Below are positions 25,341-33,879 of a DNA stretch of 47,072 nt, piece by piece. A program made the position numbers and the translations under genes. The stretch lies in contig SVBJ01000014.1 in NCBI GenBank assembly GCA_015058955.1, forward strand, positions 1 through 47,072, in the 5' to 3' direction. Under the pieces are notes generated by a model. That model was given only the letters and a program-made list of their open reading frames with translations, ran no database searches and was not told the origin of the DNA. The DNA is from Erysipelotrichaceae bacterium (GTDB taxonomy: Bacteria > Bacillota_I > Bacilli_A > Erysipelotrichales > Erysipelotrichaceae). Positions within the stretch are counted from its first letter, which is position 1; each line of letters begins with the position of its first letter.

Positions 25341-25370
25341 AAAAGCTGTCAGTATCAACTGACGGCTTTT
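25341..25370. terminator. bidirectional intrinsic terminator
   Basis: AAAAGCTGTCAGT (25341-25353) pairs with ACTGACGGCTTTT (25358-25370), with one T-G wobble and a 4-base loop. It lies between the convergent SIS and DUF5662-like genes. Confidence 0.88.
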
Positions 25371-25906
25371 CAGTAATTGTTCCTTATGATTTCCATGGCC
25401 TTGTCCAGGTCATTTTCAGCTACGATGGTAAGCATTTCTCGGACATAAGCCACTGTTTTTTCCGGCATCAGATACTGTTCCCGGGATCTATCGAGGAACT
25501 CCAGGGCACTGGAAGGGTGATATTTGTCTTTCTGATAGACCATGCAGGCAGCAATGCGGTCACAGATCATTTCCTTGATGTATTTCATTGGCATTTCCAG
25601 CTGAACAATCTTTCCTTTATGAAAATCGGTCCAGTACTGCCAGTGATGCTTGTTGCGGCCTTTGTGATGAAGCCAGGCAGTGGAATAACCTCTGTCTTTT
25701 CTTTCAGCATCAATAGGTGAGCGGTTTCCCTGAAAATACCTGACTCCCAGCCAGAATTCCTCAATGGAATACTTGGAAAGATCGTGGGTAAGTCCCTGCC
25801 AGTACAAACCCATTTTAAAGCACAGTTTACAAACCAGAAAGCGGTGCTGATTTATGGTATGAAGATGCTGGAAAAACGATATAAAGAGGTTGTGATTTTC
25901 TTTCAT
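25370..25906 (-). CDS. DUF5662-like protein
   Basis: This 178-residue protein matches, from memory, the DUF5662 family: HRFLVCKLCFKMG, then THDLSKYSIEEF, then HHKGRNKHHWQYW. The repeated His and Asp residues suggest a metal site of HD-phosphohydrolase kind, but no activity is known to me. There is no signal peptide. ATG 25906 lies exactly 6 bases after a good -10 with no ribosome binding site, so it is probably translated from a leaderless mRNA. Confidence 0.78.
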   Translation of the reverse strand: MKENHNLFISFFQHLHTINQHRFLVCKLCFKMGLYWQGLTHDLSKYSIEEFWLGVRYFQGNRSPIDAERKDRGYSTAWLHHKGRNKHHWQYWTDFHKGKIVQLEMPMKYIKEMICDRIAACMVYQKDKYHPSSALEFLDRSREQYLMPEKTVAYVREMLTIVAENDLDKAMEIIRNNY

Positions 25907-25912
25907 AAATCC

Positions 25913-25941
25913 ATATTAGACAGTTATTCTTTAATAAGCAA
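25913..25941 (-). promoter_or_regulatory. promoter of the DUF5662-like gene, predicted leaderless start
   Basis: On the minus strand, TTGCTT (25936-25941) and TAATAT (25913-25918) are 17 bases apart. Only GGATTT lies between the -10 and ATG 25906. Confidence 0.6.
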
Positions 25942-25949
25942 GAGGGATT

Positions 25950-25958
25950 TGCTATAAT
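25950..25958 (+). promoter_or_regulatory. extended -10 promoter of lspA
   Basis: TGCTATAAT is an extended -10 (TGn plus TATAAT at 25953-25958). The -35 is weak. Transcription should begin near 25965, leaving a leader of about 10 bases with no Shine-Dalgarno. Confidence 0.6.
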
Positions 25959-25974
25959 AAACGCGGTACATTTT

Positions 25975-26427
25975 ATGAAATTACGTGACTGGATTATCGT
26001 TATAGTACTTATTGCAGCTGATCAGATCAGCAAGCTTTGGATCTCTTCCGCAATGCAGCTTAACCAGAGCATTGAAGTGATCAAAGACTTTTTCTATATC
26101 ACGTATACCACCAATACCGGAGCTGCCTGGAGCGTTGGCGAAGGGTTAGGCAGTCTGTTTGTAGTCGTAGCGTTTGCATTGTGCGGTGGTATCGTTTACT
26201 ATCTTTATAAGCATGAAGATACCGGCTGGTTCTTAAAGCTGGTACTGCTGCTGATCGTAGCAGGCGGACTGGGAAATGCCATTGACAGAGTCAGACTGGG
26301 CTATGTCATAGACTTCCTTAATTTCTATATCTTCGGATATGATTTCCCGGTATTCAACATTGCTGACTGCTTCATTACGCTGGCGATGTTCGGCCTGATC
26401 ATTTCAGTAATGACTGAAAAGGAGTAA
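25975..26427 (+). CDS. lspA: lipoprotein signal peptidase (signal peptidase II)
   Basis: LspA is an aspartic protease of the membrane that removes signal peptides from prolipoproteins, such as the one encoded at 43250-45061. Its 150 residues form four membrane segments. The catalytic aspartates are Asp104 (GNAIDRV) and Asp131 (FNIADCF). The N-terminal AADQISK motif and the TNTGAAWS motif are also present. No ribosome binding site precedes ATG 25975. It starts an operon with rluD and the rhomboid gene, a common lspA-rluD arrangement. Confidence 0.95.
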   Translation: MKLRDWIIVIVLIAADQISKLWISSAMQLNQSIEVIKDFFYITYTTNTGAAWSVGEGLGSLFVVVAFALCGGIVYYLYKHEDTGWFLKLVLLLIVAGGLGNAIDRVRLGYVIDFLNFYIFGYDFPVFNIADCFITLAMFGLIISVMTEKE

Positions 26428-26429
26428 GA

Positions 26430-27347
26430 ATGGACACAATTGAAATATTAGTTGATGAGACACTGGCAAAACAGAGAATAGATAAGCGGCTGTTGGAGAC
26501 AACAGGTTTTTCCCGTACCCGTTTCCAGCAACTCGTTGATGAAGGTCTGGTCCTGGTGAATGATGAACCTGTCAAGTCAAACTACAAGCTGAGACTCAAT
26601 GACCTGGTTACCATTGAAGTACCGGAAGCGGAAGAATACAATCTTGAACCGGTGGAAATGGATCTGGACATTGTCTACGAAGATGCTGACATCATTGTCA
26701 TCAACAAGCCACGCGGTCTGATCGTACATCCTACACCGACTACCAAAGAAGCAACTCTGGTAAACGGCGTTCTGTATCACTGCAGGGATCTTTCCGGTAT
26801 TAACGGTGTGTTAAGACCGGGAGTCGTTCACCGCATTGACAAGGATACTACCGGGCTGATCATCATGGCCAAGAATGATGAAGCCCATCAGTTTCTGGCA
26901 GCCCAGCTGGCAGACAAGACCATGAACCGCAAATACTATGCCTTAGTCAACGGTGTCATTCAGCATGATAACGGAACGATCGATGCCCCAATAGGCAGAG
27001 ATCCTAACGACCGTCAGAAGATGGCTGTCACTGATAAGAATTCCAAGGAAGCCATTACTCGTTTCAAGGTAATCAAGAGATACAGAAAGCATACGCTGAT
27101 CGAGTGCTCACTGTTAACAGGCAGAACTCACCAGATCAGGGTTCACATGGAATACATCGGTTATCCGGTAGTAAATGATCCAAAATATGCACCTAAGAGA
27201 AGCAGGGGAAACGGGCAGTTGCTGCATGCTCACCAGCTGAACTTCATTCATCCGCGCACCAGACAGCAGATGGTACTGGAATGTCCGTTACCGGCTGATT
27301 TCCAGGAATATCTTGATCAGCTGGATAAGCAGGAGGCACGGCTATGA
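26430..27347 (+). CDS. 23S rRNA pseudouridine synthase, RluD family
   Basis: This 305-residue protein has an N-terminal S4 RNA-binding domain (residues about 10-70, with QRIDKRLLE, TRFQQLVDEGLVLVN) and a pseudouridine synthase domain. The catalytic Asp lies in HRIDKDTTGL near residue 139, with the TGRTHQIRVHM motif near 225. It is of the RluD/YlyB type; the exact rRNA positions cannot be assigned. It starts 2 bases after lspA and overlaps the rhomboid gene by 4 bases. Confidence 0.94.
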   Translation: MDTIEILVDETLAKQRIDKRLLETTGFSRTRFQQLVDEGLVLVNDEPVKSNYKLRLNDLVTIEVPEAEEYNLEPVEMDLDIVYEDADIIVINKPRGLIVHPTPTTKEATLVNGVLYHCRDLSGINGVLRPGVVHRIDKDTTGLIIMAKNDEAHQFLAAQLADKTMNRKYYALVNGVIQHDNGTIDAPIGRDPNDRQKMAVTDKNSKEAITRFKVIKRYRKHTLIECSLLTGRTHQIRVHMEYIGYPVVNDPKYAPKRSRGNGQLLHAHQLNFIHPRTRQQMVLECPLPADFQEYLDQLDKQEARL

Positions 27348-28603
27348 GAAATACCCGTCTCTGGATGAATCAGCTGATCAGATACTTCATCATGTCACAT
27401 GACTATGCCCAGATCAGCTTTGTCAATCCGACAACATCACAGCCATTGGAAAGCATCTGGCTGGTAAATCCAGCCAAGGAATACATGGCCATTCACATTT
27501 CAACCGATACCCAGGCATCAACGATTGCCCGCACTACCCAGATGAAGAATGAAGCCTATTCCATCTTCAATGCCTTCGGCAAGCAGGGCAGGATACTTGA
27601 CATCAGCTTTGATGAAGCTGCCAGAAACTTCATTGATGAGGAAACCACATTCATCGCCATATATCCGCAATGTGAAGTCACTGATGCCGTCAAAAGACAG
27701 TTTCCGGAGATAGGAACAGTCATCTATGATGTTGACGATCCTGAGGCTGAAATAAAGAAAAACAATGACGAGATCAAGACCTTCCTCATTAACAAGATGA
27801 AAAAGAGCAGATCACCGTCATTCCATACGCCTGCTGAATTTCTTGAATCAATGTCCAAGACATACATTGTTGCCGGCATTATCTGCGTCATCGTCTGGGC
27901 TGCATTATACATTCTCAGCGTCATCACCAAGATAAATACTACTTATCTGGGACTGACCTTCGGAGCTTACTTCAAACCTTACATAACCGCTCTTAACCAG
28001 TGGTACAGACTGATTACCTGCGGATTCATGCATGTTTCACTGTTCCATCTGCTGGCCAACATGATCGCCTTAAGGCCGCTGTCCAAAGCCGTGGAAAACC
28101 AGTTTGGATTTGCCAAAACGATTGCCACATTGTTAATATCCATTGTCATTGGTTCGCTGTTTGTCTATTTCAGCAATTCCAATGAGATATCAGTAGGATT
28201 ATCAGGCGGTATCTATGGACTTATCGGTGCTCTGATGGTGATACTGTTTCAGGAAGGACTGTTTAAGGTACCGGCCGTCAGACAGAGATTAATGAGTACG
28301 CTGTATCTCAACATCATTCTCAATTTCCTGCCTAATGTCTCATTCATGGCTCATCTGGGCGGATTTATTTCCGGAGTATTCCTGGGATTCATCTTCTCAC
28401 AGAAATCAGACAAAGCATTACGAACTAACTTTACGATAGCGGGACTTATCATCGTTGGATTTATGATCGGTTACTGCATCATGAACCACTCGGTAAGCAC
28501 CGTTTATCCTGATCTGGATGCCCGAATGATACAGGTATTACGCAGATTAAACCTCAACAGCTATGCTGACAGATTACTGGCCATGCTGAAGAAATACTAT
28601 TAA
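27344..28603 (+). CDS. rhomboid-family intramembrane serine protease
   Basis: This 419-residue protein has a soluble N-terminal domain of about 170 residues that I do not recognise and a rhomboid domain with six or so membrane segments. The catalytic Ser lies in GLSGGIYG (near residue 286) and the catalytic His in MAHLGGFISG (near 335). The HLLANM segment of the family is also present (near 235). The substrate is unknown. It overlaps rluD by 4 bases (ATGA) and is followed after 12 bases by the dCMP deaminase gene. Confidence 0.92.
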   Translation: MRNTRLWMNQLIRYFIMSHDYAQISFVNPTTSQPLESIWLVNPAKEYMAIHISTDTQASTIARTTQMKNEAYSIFNAFGKQGRILDISFDEAARNFIDEETTFIAIYPQCEVTDAVKRQFPEIGTVIYDVDDPEAEIKKNNDEIKTFLINKMKKSRSPSFHTPAEFLESMSKTYIVAGIICVIVWAALYILSVITKINTTYLGLTFGAYFKPYITALNQWYRLITCGFMHVSLFHLLANMIALRPLSKAVENQFGFAKTIATLLISIVIGSLFVYFSNSNEISVGLSGGIYGLIGALMVILFQEGLFKVPAVRQRLMSTLYLNIILNFLPNVSFMAHLGGFISGVFLGFIFSQKSDKALRTNFTIAGLIIVGFMIGYCIMNHSVSTVYPDLDARMIQVLRRLNLNSYADRLLAMLKKYY

Positions 28604-28615
28604 GGAGAACTGAAT

Positions 28616-29098
28616 ATGGAAAAAAAGAAAATTCTGAGCTGGGATGAATACTTTCTCTCACTGGCACATTTAAGCGGAATGCGTTCCAAAGACCCTAACA
28701 CACAGGTAGGGGCTGTCATCGTCGATGACAAAAACCGCATTGTTTCAATCGGTTACAACGGCATGCCCAGAGGCTGCTATGATGACCAGTTCCCTTGGGG
28801 AAGAGAGGGAAGCTTCCTGGAGACCAAATATGCCTTTGTGGTTCATGCTGAACTCAATGCCATTCTCAACTCCAGCCGTCCGGTAGAAGGATGCACGATT
28901 TATGTTTCTCTGTTCCCATGCAATGAATGCGCCAAGGCCATCATTCAGTCAGGAATAAAGGCTGTCTTCTATGAATCAGACAAATACGCCGATTCCGATA
29001 ACGTCATAGCCTCGAAAAAAATGCTGCTCAATGCCGGTGTGGCATTAAAGCAGCTTGATTTCGGTGTTGATGTTGACGTTGAGATCACAAAAAACTGA
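28616..29098 (+). CDS. dCMP deaminase (ComEB type)
   Basis: This zinc deaminase of 160 residues is predicted to convert dCMP to dUMP for thymidylate synthesis. Zinc ligands are His77 in HAELNAIL (with catalytic Glu79), Cys102 and Cys105 in PCNEC. The N-terminal SKDPNTQVGAVIVD segment is typical. In Bacillus the homologue ComEB sits in a competence operon, but no comEA or comEC is here. Its 3' end overlaps the convergent ispH gene by 14 bases. Confidence 0.93.
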   Translation: MEKKKILSWDEYFLSLAHLSGMRSKDPNTQVGAVIVDDKNRIVSIGYNGMPRGCYDDQFPWGREGSFLETKYAFVVHAELNAILNSSRPVEGCTIYVSLFPCNECAKAIIQSGIKAVFYESDKYADSDNVIASKKMLLNAGVALKQLDFGVDVDVEITKN

Positions 29099-29993
29099 CA
29101 ATGGTTTCCAGATCCGTCTGCAGATATGAGGCATCATGAGTCTGCAGATAGGCTATGACATTATCCAGCAGTACTTTCGGTGTTGAGGCACCGGAAGCAA
29201 CCGCTATTCTGTCATTTTCACTGAATTTTACATTTACAAGGTCCCGGGCAGTTTCAATGCGCAGGACTTTTCTTATGCCGGCACTGGATCCCATGCGGGC
29301 CAGCTGCAGGGTATTATTGCTTTTGGGATCACCGACAACGATCAGTACATCGGTATCCTTTAGATTACGGACAGCGTTCTGTCTTCTTCTGGTGGCATCA
29401 CAGATTTCCTCGGCGATTTCAGCATGAGGGAATCTTTTTCTTATCTTTCTGATTATATCTGCCGTATCGTTTATTGACATGGTAGTCTGAGTCGTTACCA
29501 GGATATTTTTATCCGTATTATTAATTTTATCTACATCATCGGCATCGGTGATCAGGATAATGCTTTCGTTGATCGAAAGGGCAGCTTCTGATTCCGGATG
29601 TTTCTTCTTGCCAATGTAGAAAATGGAATAACCGCGGTTTAGATAGTCACGGATGATCTGGTGGGTCTTACGGACAAACTCGCAGGTGGCATCAACCACG
29701 GTCAGACCTTTTTCAATGGCTCTGTTTTTGACACTGTCTGCGATCCCGTGCGCAGTAAAGACGACAACGCCGCTCTCTATTGATTCCACAAGCTCCATTT
29801 TCGACTTGCTGGAATCATCAAGAGTAATGACGTTTCTGGTTTTTAAGGCATCAACGATATAGCGGTTATGGACCAGCATGCCCACGATGTAAACAGGCTG
29901 ATCAGGATAATCCCAGACAGCTTTCTTGACCATGGCCAGGGCATAGCCGACACCCTTGCAGTAACCTGACGGCTTTACTTCACATATTTCCAT
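29085..29993 (-). CDS. ispH: 4-hydroxy-3-methylbut-2-enyl diphosphate reductase IspH
   Basis: IspH is the last enzyme of the MEP isoprenoid pathway and a 4Fe-4S protein. The three cluster cysteines are visible in SGYCKGV (residue 12), DATCEFV and EEICDAT. The His residues in VGMLVHNRYIV and VVFTAHGI and the acid TTQTTMS region are also present. The protein has 302 residues. The frame opens earlier with GTG codons to 30005, but ATG 29993 is preferred because MEICEVKPSGYC is the family-like start and the GTGGTGG stretch can act as a ribosome binding site. It supplies precursors for the IspA homologue in this window. Confidence 0.93.
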   Translation of the reverse strand: MEICEVKPSGYCKGVGYALAMVKKAVWDYPDQPVYIVGMLVHNRYIVDALKTRNVITLDDSSKSKMELVESIESGVVVFTAHGIADSVKNRAIEKGLTVVDATCEFVRKTHQIIRDYLNRGYSIFYIGKKKHPESEAALSINESIILITDADDVDKINNTDKNILVTTQTTMSINDTADIIRKIRKRFPHAEIAEEICDATRRRQNAVRNLKDTDVLIVVGDPKSNNTLQLARMGSSAGIRKVLRIETARDLVNVKFSENDRIAVASGASTPKVLLDNVIAYLQTHDASYLQTDLETIVSFL

Positions 29994-30010
29994 TTCCACC
30001 ACCACTTATA

Positions 30011-30050
30011 TTTATAGCACGTTTTTATTTCTTTTAAAAACTGTTATAAT
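30011..30050. promoter_or_regulatory. divergent promoters of ispH and the DEAD-box helicase
   Basis: On the plus strand, TGTTATAAT (30042-30050) is an extended -10 ending 6 bases before the helicase ATG. On the minus strand, TGCTATAAA lies with its hexamer at 30011-30016, upstream of ispH. Both -35 regions are poor, and the two promoters are close enough to interfere. Confidence 0.55.
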
Positions 30051-30056
30051 TTCTGT

Positions 30057-31418
30057 ATGATTAACCGTAAAGAACTTAAGCCTGAGATCCAGGCACTTAT
30101 TGAAAAGAAGAAATTCAGGGATTTCACTCCAATACAGCAGAAAGCTTATCCGCTGATCGTGAAGGGAAAGGACGTAGTGGGCATTTCAGCTACCGGTACG
30201 GGAAAGTCTCATGCTTTCATCATACCGATCCTGCAGCTGATTGATACTTCCAAGGATCAGATACAGGCTGTAATTACCGCTCCAACCAGAGAACTGGCCC
30301 GCCAGCTTTTCCGTCAGTTCAGCGAAATAAATGAGTTTGATGATTCCTACAGGATCAAGCTGATCAGTTCAGGAATGGATAAATCCCGCATGATAGAAGG
30401 TCTTAACAGCCAGCCTCACATTGTCATCGGCACAGTGGGAAGACTGAAGGACCTGTTTGTTGATGAAGCGGTCTTAAGACTGGACAAGGCCAGAATACTG
30501 GTCGTAGATGAAGCAGACATGACCCTGGAATTAGGCTTCATTGATGAAGTTGACCAGATCTGCGGCCGTCTTAACCGCAAACTGCAGATGCTGGTATTCA
30601 GTGCAACGGTACCAGGTCAGCTGCAGCCTTTCCTAAGAAAATACATGAACAAGCCGACAGTTATTGAAGCAGATGAGGATCATCCTAACAATCCTCAGAT
30701 CGAGCATGTCCGGATCAACTGCCGTCATCTGAGCTATCAGGAAAAACTGTTAAGGATTTTGCCGGGCATCAATCCGTATGTCTGCATGATCTTTGCACGT
30801 ACCAAGGATGAAGTAAAGACCACTTCCGATCTGCTTAAGGAAAACGGCTACAGCATCATTGAACTCCACGGTGACCTTACCACCAGAGAAAGAAAGCAGG
30901 CCCTTAAAGCCATTGATTCCGATCAGATCAGCTACATTGTCTGCTCTGACATCATGGCCAGAGGTCTGGATATTCCAAGCGTCAGCCATGTAATATCCCT
31001 TGGCCTGCCGTCATCACTGGAGTACTATACTCACAGATCAGGCAGAACGGGACGTGCCGGCAGAAGCGGAATTTCCTATCTGCTGTTTAATGAAAAGGAC
31101 ATTCAGGGAATCAAGACTCTGAGAACTCAGGGTTTTGAATTTGAATACAGAGATTACCGCAAAAGCGGCTGGGTAACCGTCAAGCCGTTTGACTATAAGC
31201 CTGCCAAGCCAAAGAACGAATTTGACGAGGAAATTGAAAAGATCAGGAAACGTCCTGTCAAAAAGGTAAAACCAGGCTATAAGAAGAAGATAGCAGCTGA
31301 AATCGAATCAGTCAGAAGAAGACAGCGCCGTCTGATGATCAAGGCTTCCATCAAGCAGCAGCAGAAGGAAAGAGCCAAGGCCAATCAGCGTGCTGCCAGG
31401 AGTAAGAACAATGCTTAA
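30057..31418 (+). CDS. DEAD-box RNA helicase
   Basis: This 453-residue helicase has a Q motif (FRDFTPIQQKAYP), motif I ATGTGKS, Ia PTRELAR, motif II DEAD in VVDEADM, motif III SAT, motif V ARGLDIP and motif VI HRSGRTGRAG. After the core, residues about 385-453 form a very basic tail likely to bind RNA. It belongs to the CshA/CshB-like group that remodels ribosomal and messenger RNA. It has no ribosome binding site, and the extended -10 predicts a leaderless message. It overlaps the nfo gene by 8 bases. Confidence 0.93.
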   Translation: MINRKELKPEIQALIEKKKFRDFTPIQQKAYPLIVKGKDVVGISATGTGKSHAFIIPILQLIDTSKDQIQAVITAPTRELARQLFRQFSEINEFDDSYRIKLISSGMDKSRMIEGLNSQPHIVIGTVGRLKDLFVDEAVLRLDKARILVVDEADMTLELGFIDEVDQICGRLNRKLQMLVFSATVPGQLQPFLRKYMNKPTVIEADEDHPNNPQIEHVRINCRHLSYQEKLLRILPGINPYVCMIFARTKDEVKTTSDLLKENGYSIIELHGDLTTRERKQALKAIDSDQISYIVCSDIMARGLDIPSVSHVISLGLPSSLEYYTHRSGRTGRAGRSGISYLLFNEKDIQGIKTLRTQGFEFEYRDYRKSGWVTVKPFDYKPAKPKNEFDEEIEKIRKRPVKKVKPGYKKKIAAEIESVRRRQRRLMIKASIKQQQKERAKANQRAARSKNNA

Positions 31419-32274
31419 GATCGGTTCTCATGTATCCATGAGCTCACCCGAATACATTCTGGGATCAGTAAAGGAAGCGTTAGCCTACAGGGCTAATGCT
31501 TTAATGTTGTATACAGGTGCCCCGCAGAATTCCTTCCGTGTCCCGATAAGCCAGTTAAGGATCGAAGAGGGTATCAGCCTGTGGAAGGAAAACGGAAATG
31601 ACGTGAAGGACATCATCATTCACTGTCCCTACATCATCAATCTGGCCAATACGCTGAAACCTGAAACCTATCTCAGCGGCAAGGAGGTACTGCGCAGAGA
31701 AATAGACCGTACCCAGGCCATCGGAGCAACCATCATGGTATTGCATCCGGGTTCTTCATTAACCGGTGATGTGCATGAATCACTGTTACAGTGTGCCAGA
31801 GGAATAAATGAAGTGCTTAAAGAAGAGGACAATGTGATCATTGCTTTGGAAACAATGGCAGGGAAGGGTTCGGAAATAGGAAGAGACTTTTCTCAGTTAA
31901 GAACGATTATTGACAATATTGAACTTAAGGATAAGATCGGGGTCTGTCTGGATACCTGTCACATTCATGATGGGGGTTATGATCTGATGGACTTTGACGG
32001 TGTCCTAAAAGAATTTGATGAGATAATCGGACTGGACAGACTTTCTGTCATGCACATAAATGACTCTAAGAATATCAGAGGTGCCCATAAGGACAGACAT
32101 GCCAACATCGGTTATGGTGAAATCGGCTTTGAAACGCTCAACAGGATCGTGCATCATCCGTTAACCGACAACATTGCCAAGATTCTGGAAACGCCATACA
32201 TTGATTCAAAGTCACCGTACGGTTACGAAATAGAGAACTTCATCAACGGAGAATTCAGGGAGATACCTTTATAA
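31411..32274 (+). CDS. nfo: endonuclease IV (AP endonuclease)
   Basis: Nfo cuts DNA 5' to abasic sites in base excision repair. The 287-residue TIM-barrel shows the zinc-ligand segments IGSHVS, VLHPGS, LETMAGKG, CLDTCHIHDGGYD and HINDSKN...HKDRHANIGYGEIG. The frame opens upstream to 31390, but ATG 31411 has a CAGGAG site and gives the usual MLKIGSHVS start. It overlaps the helicase end by 8 bases and is followed after 1 base by truB. Confidence 0.96.
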   Translation: MLKIGSHVSMSSPEYILGSVKEALAYRANALMLYTGAPQNSFRVPISQLRIEEGISLWKENGNDVKDIIIHCPYIINLANTLKPETYLSGKEVLRREIDRTQAIGATIMVLHPGSSLTGDVHESLLQCARGINEVLKEEDNVIIALETMAGKGSEIGRDFSQLRTIIDNIELKDKIGVCLDTCHIHDGGYDLMDFDGVLKEFDEIIGLDRLSVMHINDSKNIRGAHKDRHANIGYGEIGFETLNRIVHHPLTDNIAKILETPYIDSKSPYGYEIENFINGEFREIPL

Positions 32275-32275
32275 G

Positions 32276-33115
32276 ATGGATGGAATACTGCTGGTAAACA
32301 AGCCTTCGGGAATAACAAGTCACAAGCTTGTGGAGAAGGTCAGAAGGATCATCAACAATCCGAAAGTCGGCCACACCGGAACACTGGATCCGCTGGCTGA
32401 CGGTCTGATGCTTTTAACCGTGGGCAAGGCCACCAAGATCCTTCCGTACATCGTTTCCCATAACAAGGAATACATTGCGGTACTGAAACTGGGGTATTCA
32501 ACTGATACGCTGGATGTCAGCGGTGAAATCATCAGGGAAAAGGAAATCGTTCCGTTCGACAGGGAACAGGTACTGTCTGTTCTTGACAGTTTTCTGGGAC
32601 GGCAGAAACAGCTTCCGCCAATGTACAGTGCCAAGAAAATTGACGGCAAAAAGCTGTATGAATATGCCAGGGCAAATAAGGAAGTTGAAAGAAAGCCTGC
32701 TGACATTGAAATAAGGGAAATGGAATTACTCGATCTGAAGGATGATGAGATCACTTTCAGAGTGAAGTGTTCCTCGGGAACATATGTCAGAGTTTTATGT
32801 GAAGACATAGCCAGAGCGTTGAACAATGAAGGCTGCATGAAACAATTGACCAGAACAGCCATAGACCGCTACAGACTTACAGACAGCTGTACCCTGGAAG
32901 ACATTCAGAACGGCAGTTATTTGCCTGTCAGCATTTATGACATTCTTTCCGATTATACCTACATTGAAATGGAAGATACTTCGGACGTAAGAAACGGCAA
33001 GCCAATATGCATTAACTGTCAGGATGAAATCGTCTTCATCACTCATCAGCGAGAAGTACTGGCAGCATATGAAAAAGACGGCGATGTCTATCGCTGTAAA
33101 AGGGGATTGTGGTAA
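32276..33115 (+). CDS. truB: tRNA pseudouridine-55 synthase TruB
   Basis: TruB makes pseudouridine 55 in the T loop of tRNAs. The 279-residue protein has the catalytic Asp in HTGTLDPLADGLM near residue 39, KEYIAVLKLGYSTDT, and the RNA-binding SSGTYVRVLCEDIA. A short C-terminal PUA-like part follows. In many Bacillota it follows rbfA; here it follows nfo. Its stop overlaps the start of the RibF-like gene (TAATG), the usual truB-ribF pairing. Confidence 0.96.
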   Translation: MDGILLVNKPSGITSHKLVEKVRRIINNPKVGHTGTLDPLADGLMLLTVGKATKILPYIVSHNKEYIAVLKLGYSTDTLDVSGEIIREKEIVPFDREQVLSVLDSFLGRQKQLPPMYSAKKIDGKKLYEYARANKEVERKPADIEIREMELLDLKDDEITFRVKCSSGTYVRVLCEDIARALNNEGCMKQLTRTAIDRYRLTDSCTLEDIQNGSYLPVSIYDILSDYTYIEMEDTSDVRNGKPICINCQDEIVFITHQREVLAAYEKDGDVYRCKRGLW

Positions 33116-33837
33116 TGAGAATTTACAGAATATCACAGAAACTCAAAGGCAATTACAGACCGTCTGCCGCAGCAATCGGCCTTTTTGATGGAGTACACCT
33201 GGGGCATCAGAAACTGCTTCAGAAAGCCTTAAAACTGGCCCGGGAAAGAAATATTGACAGTGCTGTCATAACCTTTGACCCTGATCCGGTAGAAGTATAC
33301 CGTACTAATGGCAGACTGCCGCATCTTAATACTGCCCGGCAGAAATACGAGCATTTTCGCAGGATTGGAATATCACGTGTATATGTAATTGAGTTTGATT
33401 ACGTAATAGCTTCGCTGTCACCGGAAGCGTTCATTGATTACCTCAACAGACTGAATGTCAGGGAACTTGTCTGCGGATTCGATTTCTCCTTTGGCTTTAA
33501 GGGAAGGGGAAACAGCAAAATACTGGTTACATCAGATAAGCGCCGATTCAATGTTACCATCATCGATTCCGTTGACCATGATGGCAGAAAGGTAAGTTCC
33601 ACCAGGATCATCAATGAGTTAAGAACAGGATCAGTTGAAACAGCCAATACACTTCTGGGATACCGTTATGAGGTAAGTGATCCTGAAAGACAGGTCATTC
33701 CGAAAGACGGGGTCTATCAGGGAATCGTAAATGAAAAACCAGGCAGAATTACCGTAAAAGACGGCATGATCATATCTGACAAAACAGCGGAAAACAAACA
33801 GGATAATTTAAGCATCGTGTTTGAAAAGCGTATATAA
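33115..33837 (+). CDS. RibF-like FAD synthetase without a recognisable riboflavin kinase domain
   Basis: This protein has 240 residues, against about 310 for bifunctional RibF. The N-terminal FMN adenylyltransferase domain is intact: GLFDGVHLGHQKLL (residues 22-35), TFDPDPVEV, the CGFDFSFGFKGRGN region and SSTRI (from residue 161). After LGYRYEVS only about 59 residues remain, and the flavokinase signature (GxxxGFPTANL with its Thr-Asn pair) is missing. It may therefore make FAD from FMN but not FMN from riboflavin. The start at ATG 33115 has an AAGGGG site and overlaps the truB stop. Confidence 0.85.
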   Translation: MRIYRISQKLKGNYRPSAAAIGLFDGVHLGHQKLLQKALKLARERNIDSAVITFDPDPVEVYRTNGRLPHLNTARQKYEHFRRIGISRVYVIEFDYVIASLSPEAFIDYLNRLNVRELVCGFDFSFGFKGRGNSKILVTSDKRRFNVTIIDSVDHDGRKVSSTRIINELRTGSVETANTLLGYRYEVSDPERQVIPKDGVYQGIVNEKPGRITVKDGMIISDKTAENKQDNLSIVFEKRI

Positions 33838-33879
33838 TTACATGCTAAAATATGATATAGTTATAAAGAGGTAAATACT

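Noticed and set aside
25720-25975. Second promoter or RNA gene between the DUF5662-like gene and lspA
   Set aside because: The gap between the two genes is only 68 bases and is fully used by the divergent promoters.
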